Positions 3,817 through 6,907 of a stretch of 6,907 nucleotides of DNA are shown here, in pieces. The stretch comes from an uncultured Eubacteriales bacterium (lineage in GTDB: Bacteria > Bacillota > Clostridia > UBA1381 > UBA9506). The translations under genes were made by a program, and so were the position numbers. Each line of letters begins with the position of its first letter. Position 1 is the first letter of the stretch. The stretch is taken from contig UQYH01000116.1 of the NCBI GenBank assembly GCA_900545185.1, forward strand, positions 1 through 6,907, in the 5' to 3' direction. The notes under the pieces are model-generated. The model was not told the DNA's origin, made no database searches, and saw only the letters and a list, made by a program, of their open reading frames with translations.

Positions 3817-6321
3817 ATGAATATCAGAATTGCCTTGGCGGGCAACCCGAACTGCGGTAAAACAACCTTATTTAACGCACTGACGGGTTCAAATCAGTTC
3901 GTAGGTAACTGGCCGGGTGTTACGGTAGAAAAAAAGGAAGGTAAGCTGAAAAAGCATGAAGGCGTTGTCATTACGGACCTTCCCGGTATTTATTCGCTTT
4001 CCCCTTACACCTTAGAAGAAGTTGTTGCAAGAAATTATTTGATTGATGAACGTCCGGATGCCGTTTTAAACATCATTGACGGTACAAACCTGGAGCGTAA
4101 CTTATACTTAACCACACAGCTGACCGAGCTGGGGATTCCGGTTGTCATTGCCATTAACATGATGGATGTTGTCAGAAAGAACGGCGATAAAATTAACATC
4201 GCCGAGCTTTCGCGTGAGTTGGGCTGCAAAATTATTGAAATTTCGGCCTTAAAGGGCGATGGCGTTATGGCAGCAGCCGAAGCGGCTATTTTGGCGGCGC
4301 AAACGGGTAAAACCGTACCCATGCACACCTTTAGCGGTGCGGTAGAGCATGCCATTGCACATATTGAAGAAGCAGTGCTGCATACCATGCCGGATAACGA
4401 GCAAAGATGGTACGCCATTAAGATTTTTGAACGTGACGAAAAGGTAATTGAAAAGCTTAACATTAATGCCGGTGTGATGGAGCACATCGAAGAGGACATT
4501 AAGGCGGCAGAGGAAGAACTGGATGACGATGCCGAAAGCATTATCACAAACGAACGTTACGTATATATTGCCGAGATCATTAAAAGCTGCTATAAAAAGA
4601 AAAATGCCGGTAAGCTTTCAAATTCGGATAAAATTGACCGTGTTGTTACCAACCGTTGGCTGGGCTTGCCGATTTTTGCCTTGATTATGTTCTTGGTGTA
4701 TTACATCTCTATGGTCGGCATTGGTTCTATGGCAACCGACTGGGCCAACGACGGATTGTTTGGTGACGGCTGGCATTTGTTCGGCATCGGTTCGGCTGCC
4801 TATGAAGAGGTTGCGGAAGAATTCGGCGGAGCGGACAGCGTGATTCAGGGCTACATTGAAGCTGCCGACGAAAAAGGCATAGACACTGAAGAGCTGGCGG
4901 CTGCACTGGATACAGAGGATGAAGCGTTTGATGCCGCTGCGGCAAGCGAAGCTTTAACGGCCTTTGCGGATGAAGTTCGTGACATCCCGGAGGTTACCTA
5001 TACGGTTGTGGATGAAGAAACCATGGCCGATGAAGAAGAAACCGCTACCTACAGCGATTTGCTTGAAGCCATTGACACATATGAAAAATATGACTGTGCA
5101 GAGCCCGATCCGGCAGATTACGGCGTTTGGGTTCCGGGTATTCCCGTTTTGGCTGAAGCAGGGCTTGAAAAGGCCAATTGCCCCGAATGGCTTAACGGCT
5201 TAATTTTGGATGGTATTATTGCCGGTGTCGGCGCTGTACTCGGCTTTGTACCGCAAATGCTGGTACTGTTCCTGCTCCTGGCATTTTTGGAAGCCTGCGG
5301 CTACATGGCCCGTATCGCTTTCGTACTTGACCGTATCTTCAGAAAGTTCGGTCTTTCGGGTAAATCCTTTATTCCTATGTTAATCGGTACAGGCTGCGGC
5401 GTGCCCGGTATCATGGCATCGAGAACCATTGAAAATGACCGTGACCGCAAAATGACGATTATGACAACAACGTTTATTCCCTGCGGCGCTAAGGTGCCGT
5501 TTATCGCAATGATCGCAGGCGCTATCTTCGGCGGATCGGCCTGGGTTGCAACCTCGGCTTACTTTGTTGGTATGGCTGCCATCATTGTTTCGGGTATTAT
5601 GCTGAAAAAGACCAAGATGTTCGCAGGCGATCCGGCGCCGTTTGTTATGGAACTGCCGGCCTACCATCTGCCGACAGTCGGCAATGTATTGCGCAGCATG
5701 TGGGAGCGTGGCTGGTCGTTCATTAAAAAGGCTGGTACCATCATCCTGTTATCAACCATTTTGGTTTGGTTTACCACCTATTTCGGATTTGTAGACGGCA
5801 AGTTCCAAATGCTTTCGGATGAGCAGCTGGATATGAGCATTCTGGCAGCTATCGGCAGTGTGCTGGCACCCCTCTTTAAGCCTCTCGGCTGGGGTAACTG
5901 GCAGGCAGCGGTTGCTTCTATCACCGGTCTTGTAGCTAAGGAAAACATCGTAGGTACCATGGGTATTTTGTACGGCGGTACGGGTACGGTATATGCAAAC
6001 CTTGCAGAAGCCTTCACCGCTGTTACGGGTTACTCCTTCTTGGTATTTAACCTGCTGTGCGCACCTTGCTTTGCAGCCATCGGCGCCATCAAGCGTGAAA
6101 TGAACAACGCAAAATGGACATGGTTTGCAATCGGGTATCAGTGCGGCTTTGCCTATGTGGTTGCTTTAATGGTAAACCAATTCGGCAATCTGTTTACAGG
6201 TAACGGCAATGTTGTTGGCGTAATTGCAGCCGTTATTGCTTTGGCAGCCATTGTTTATATGCTGGTTAAGCCTTATAAAGAAGCGCAGACCTTTAACGGT
6301 AAGGTTAAAGTGAACGCATAA
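3817..6321 (+). CDS. feoB: Ferrous iron transport protein B (FeoB)
   Basis: FeoB is the inner-membrane Fe2+ transporter with an N-terminal GTPase. All G motifs are present: GNPNCGKT (9-16), the G2 region around T36 in NWPGVTVEKKEG, DLPG (54-57), NMMD (114-117) and SALK (143-146). A helical spacer domain covers about 170-275. The first membrane segment (about 283-304) is followed by a very acidic insert (about 329-438; 36 Asp/Glu against 3 Lys/Arg), predicted to lie outside the cell. The membrane part then shows the conserved gate sequences CGYMARIAFVLDR (494-506), GTGCGVPGIM with C527, and CAPCFAAIGAIKRE with C748 and C751; the last membrane segment is near 800-820. At 834 residues it is longer than the 773-residue E. 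coli protein, and the insert accounts for this. The ATG is preceded by AAGGAG at 3801-3806. The gene appears intact. Confidence 0.98.
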   Translation: MNIRIALAGNPNCGKTTLFNALTGSNQFVGNWPGVTVEKKEGKLKKHEGVVITDLPGIYSLSPYTLEEVVARNYLIDERPDAVLNIIDGTNLERNLYLTTQLTELGIPVVIAINMMDVVRKNGDKINIAELSRELGCKIIEISALKGDGVMAAAEAAILAAQTGKTVPMHTFSGAVEHAIAHIEEAVLHTMPDNEQRWYAIKIFERDEKVIEKLNINAGVMEHIEEDIKAAEEELDDDAESIITNERYVYIAEIIKSCYKKKNAGKLSNSDKIDRVVTNRWLGLPIFALIMFLVYYISMVGIGSMATDWANDGLFGDGWHLFGIGSAAYEEVAEEFGGADSVIQGYIEAADEKGIDTEELAAALDTEDEAFDAAAASEALTAFADEVRDIPEVTYTVVDEETMADEEETATYSDLLEAIDTYEKYDCAEPDPADYGVWVPGIPVLAEAGLEKANCPEWLNGLILDGIIAGVGAVLGFVPQMLVLFLLLAFLEACGYMARIAFVLDRIFRKFGLSGKSFIPMLIGTGCGVPGIMASRTIENDRDRKMTIMTTTFIPCGAKVPFIAMIAGAIFGGSAWVATSAYFVGMAAIIVSGIMLKKTKMFAGDPAPFVMELPAYHLPTVGNVLRSMWERGWSFIKKAGTIILLSTILVWFTTYFGFVDGKFQMLSDEQLDMSILAAIGSVLAPLFKPLGWGNWQAAVASITGLVAKENIVGTMGILYGGTGTVYANLAEAFTAVTGYSFLVFNLLCAPCFAAIGAIKREMNNAKWTWFAIGYQCGFAYVVALMVNQFGNLFTGNGNVVGVIAAVIALAAIVYMLVKPYKEAQTFNGKVKVNA

Positions 6322-6375
6322 CGATCATGAATTGAATGTCATAACAAAAACAAAACGCTAAAGGAGGATTTTTCT

Positions 6376-6552
6376 ATGACGTGGCTTATGGAACATGTGG
6401 GAACAATCATTGTTTGCCTTATTTTGCTGGCTGTGATAGCTTTGGCTATCCGCACTCTGCGAAAGGATAAAGCGCAGGGGAAATCCTCCTGCGGCGCAGG
6501 CTGCGCAGGATGTGCCATGCGCGGCAGCTGTCATGGCAGAAAAAAGGTCTGA
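6376..6552 (+). CDS. Small Cys-rich membrane protein of the FeoB-associated family
   Basis: This 58-residue ORF has a strong ribosome binding site (AAGGAGG, 6361-6367, 8 bases from the ATG) and lies 54 bases after feoB. Residues about 8-25 form one hydrophobic segment (GTIIVCLILLAVIALAI). A basic patch (RTLRKDK) and a cysteine-rich tail follow, with pattern C39-x3-C43-x2-C46-x5-C52-H53. This layout matches the FeoB-associated Cys-rich membrane protein family (Pfam FeoB_associated), found next to feoB in Firmicutes. The topology is probably N-out/C-in by the positive-inside rule, which puts the Cys cluster in the cytoplasm. A role in binding Fe2+ or a redox cofactor at the transporter exit, possibly in place of FeoC, is inference; the function is unproven. 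Confidence 0.9.
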   Translation: MTWLMEHVGTIIVCLILLAVIALAIRTLRKDKAQGKSSCGAGCAGCAMRGSCHGRKKV

Positions 6553-6589
6553 AAATAATATTTTTAAATGAAAGGCTGGCGTGAGAATT

Positions 6590-6829
6590 ATGAAATTAAC
6601 GGAAATTGTGAAAAATGAAAAGGTTTTGTGCTTTGTCGGCGGTGTTTTGGCTGCCACCTACGGCGTGAAGGCCTTAAAGAGTGAAAAAACCAGAAAGGCT
6701 TGTGTATCGGGCTTGGCTAAGTGCATTAAGCTTCAAAACGATGCGCAGGCAACCTTTAAGAACATGAAGGAAGAGGCCGAGGATATTTGCTATGATGCCA
6801 AAAAAGAAGCAGCAGCAGACGAGGCATAA
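6590..6829 (+). CDS. Small conserved-type hypothetical protein in the feo operon (possibly DUF6110-like)
   Basis: The 79-residue protein begins MKLTEIVKNEKVLCFVGG. It has one short hydrophobic stretch (about 12-25, VLCFVGGVLAATYG) followed by a basic segment (KALKSEKTRKA) and a long, probably helical charged tail with EEAEDICYDAKKEA near the end. Four cysteines are present (14, 38, 45, 67). It reminds me of small proteins labelled DUF6110 found near iron or heavy-metal transport genes in Clostridia, but that assignment is from memory. The start is uncertain: an in-frame GTG at 6581 would add three residues. The ATG is preferred because the protein then begins at MKLTE; the ribosome binding site (partial GTGAG at 6581-6585) is weak for either. 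It lies 37 bases after the Cys-rich gene, so it is likely cotranscribed. It may be a membrane-anchored accessory of FeoB; this is inference only. Confidence 0.75.
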   Translation: MKLTEIVKNEKVLCFVGGVLAATYGVKALKSEKTRKACVSGLAKCIKLQNDAQATFKNMKEEAEDICYDAKKEAAADEA

Positions 6830-6851
6830 GAGAAACAAAGAGCGGGTAATC

Positions 6852-6907
6852 ATGGACGAGCTTATGCGGGAAGTACAAGCCGTGCCACAGGATTCTGTGG
6901 TGGGGAT
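6852..6907 (+). CDS. 5' end of an unidentified gene, cut by the window end
   Basis: An ORF starting MDELMREVQAVPQDSVVG runs off the window end, so only about 18 residues are visible and no family can be named. A weak purine-rich sequence (AAAGAGCGGG, 6837-6846) precedes the ATG. The same frame stays open back to an ATG at 6795 that would overlap the preceding gene by 35 bases and add a very basic N-terminus (PKKKQQQTRHKRNKER). Which start is used cannot be decided. It lies 22 bases after the preceding stop and has the same direction as the feo genes. Confidence 0.4.
   Translation, partial: MDELMREVQAVPQDSVVG

Noticed and set aside
4035..4547. Long - strand open frame opposite the FeoB GTPase domain, Ser/Met-rich.
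   Set aside because: Antisense shadow of a clearly conserved gene with no recognisable domain.
6486..6510. CCTGCG-G-CGCAGG near-palindrome and repeated GCGCAGG.
   Set aside because: Explained by repeated Cys-Gly-Ala codons in the Cys-rich tail of the FeoB-associated protein.
6885..6900. Inverted repeat CCACAG-GATT-CTGTGG near the window end.
   Set aside because: Short arms inside a probable coding region, with no T tract; likely chance.

Overview
The window reads as chromosomal DNA of a low-to-mid GC Gram-positive anaerobe, most likely a member of the Clostridia. The indications are strong AGGAGG-type ribosome binding sites with occasional GTG starts, sigma-A-like promoters with extended -10 elements, an ECF sigma/zinc-finger anti-sigma pair of the SigW/RsiW kind, and a clostridial-style feo locus (two FeoA proteins, FeoB and a small Cys-rich FeoB-associated membrane protein). 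The genus cannot be fixed from the sequence alone. I see no RNA gene, CRISPR array, insertion sequence or phage gene.

Left part (1-2521, + strand): a metallophosphoesterase, an ECF sigma factor and its membrane anti-sigma factor lie in one direction with short gaps (30 and 56 bases) and are probably cotranscribed from a promoter outside the window. The anti-sigma factor has a cytoplasmic zinc-binding domain, one membrane segment, a low-complexity extracellular linker of about 180 residues and a small C-terminal domain. The unit ends in a perfect 20-bp hairpin that overlaps the anti-sigma stop codon and probably also terminates the convergent gene.

Middle (2542-3238): a GNAT acetyltransferase on the - strand has its own promoter. 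A 220-base divergent intergenic region separates it from the iron locus and holds both promoters plus three inverted repeats built from TTAG/CTAA half-sites at and just downstream of the feo promoter.

Right part (3239-6907, + strand): feoA1, feoA2, feoB, a 58-residue Cys-rich single-pass membrane protein, a 79-residue small protein and the beginning of an unidentified gene. A fourth TTAG/CTAA dyad lies just before the feoB ribosome binding site. The genes together describe ferrous iron uptake: FeoB is the GTPase-coupled membrane transporter, the FeoA proteins are its SH3-like cytoplasmic partners, and the two small downstream proteins are likely accessories. The dyads suggest metal-dependent repression by a DtxR/MntR/IdeR-like regulator not encoded here. 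The most interesting items are the operator cluster, the very acidic extracellular insert in FeoB, the two small downstream proteins and the long extracellular part of the anti-sigma factor. Nothing here is clearly a wholly new system.
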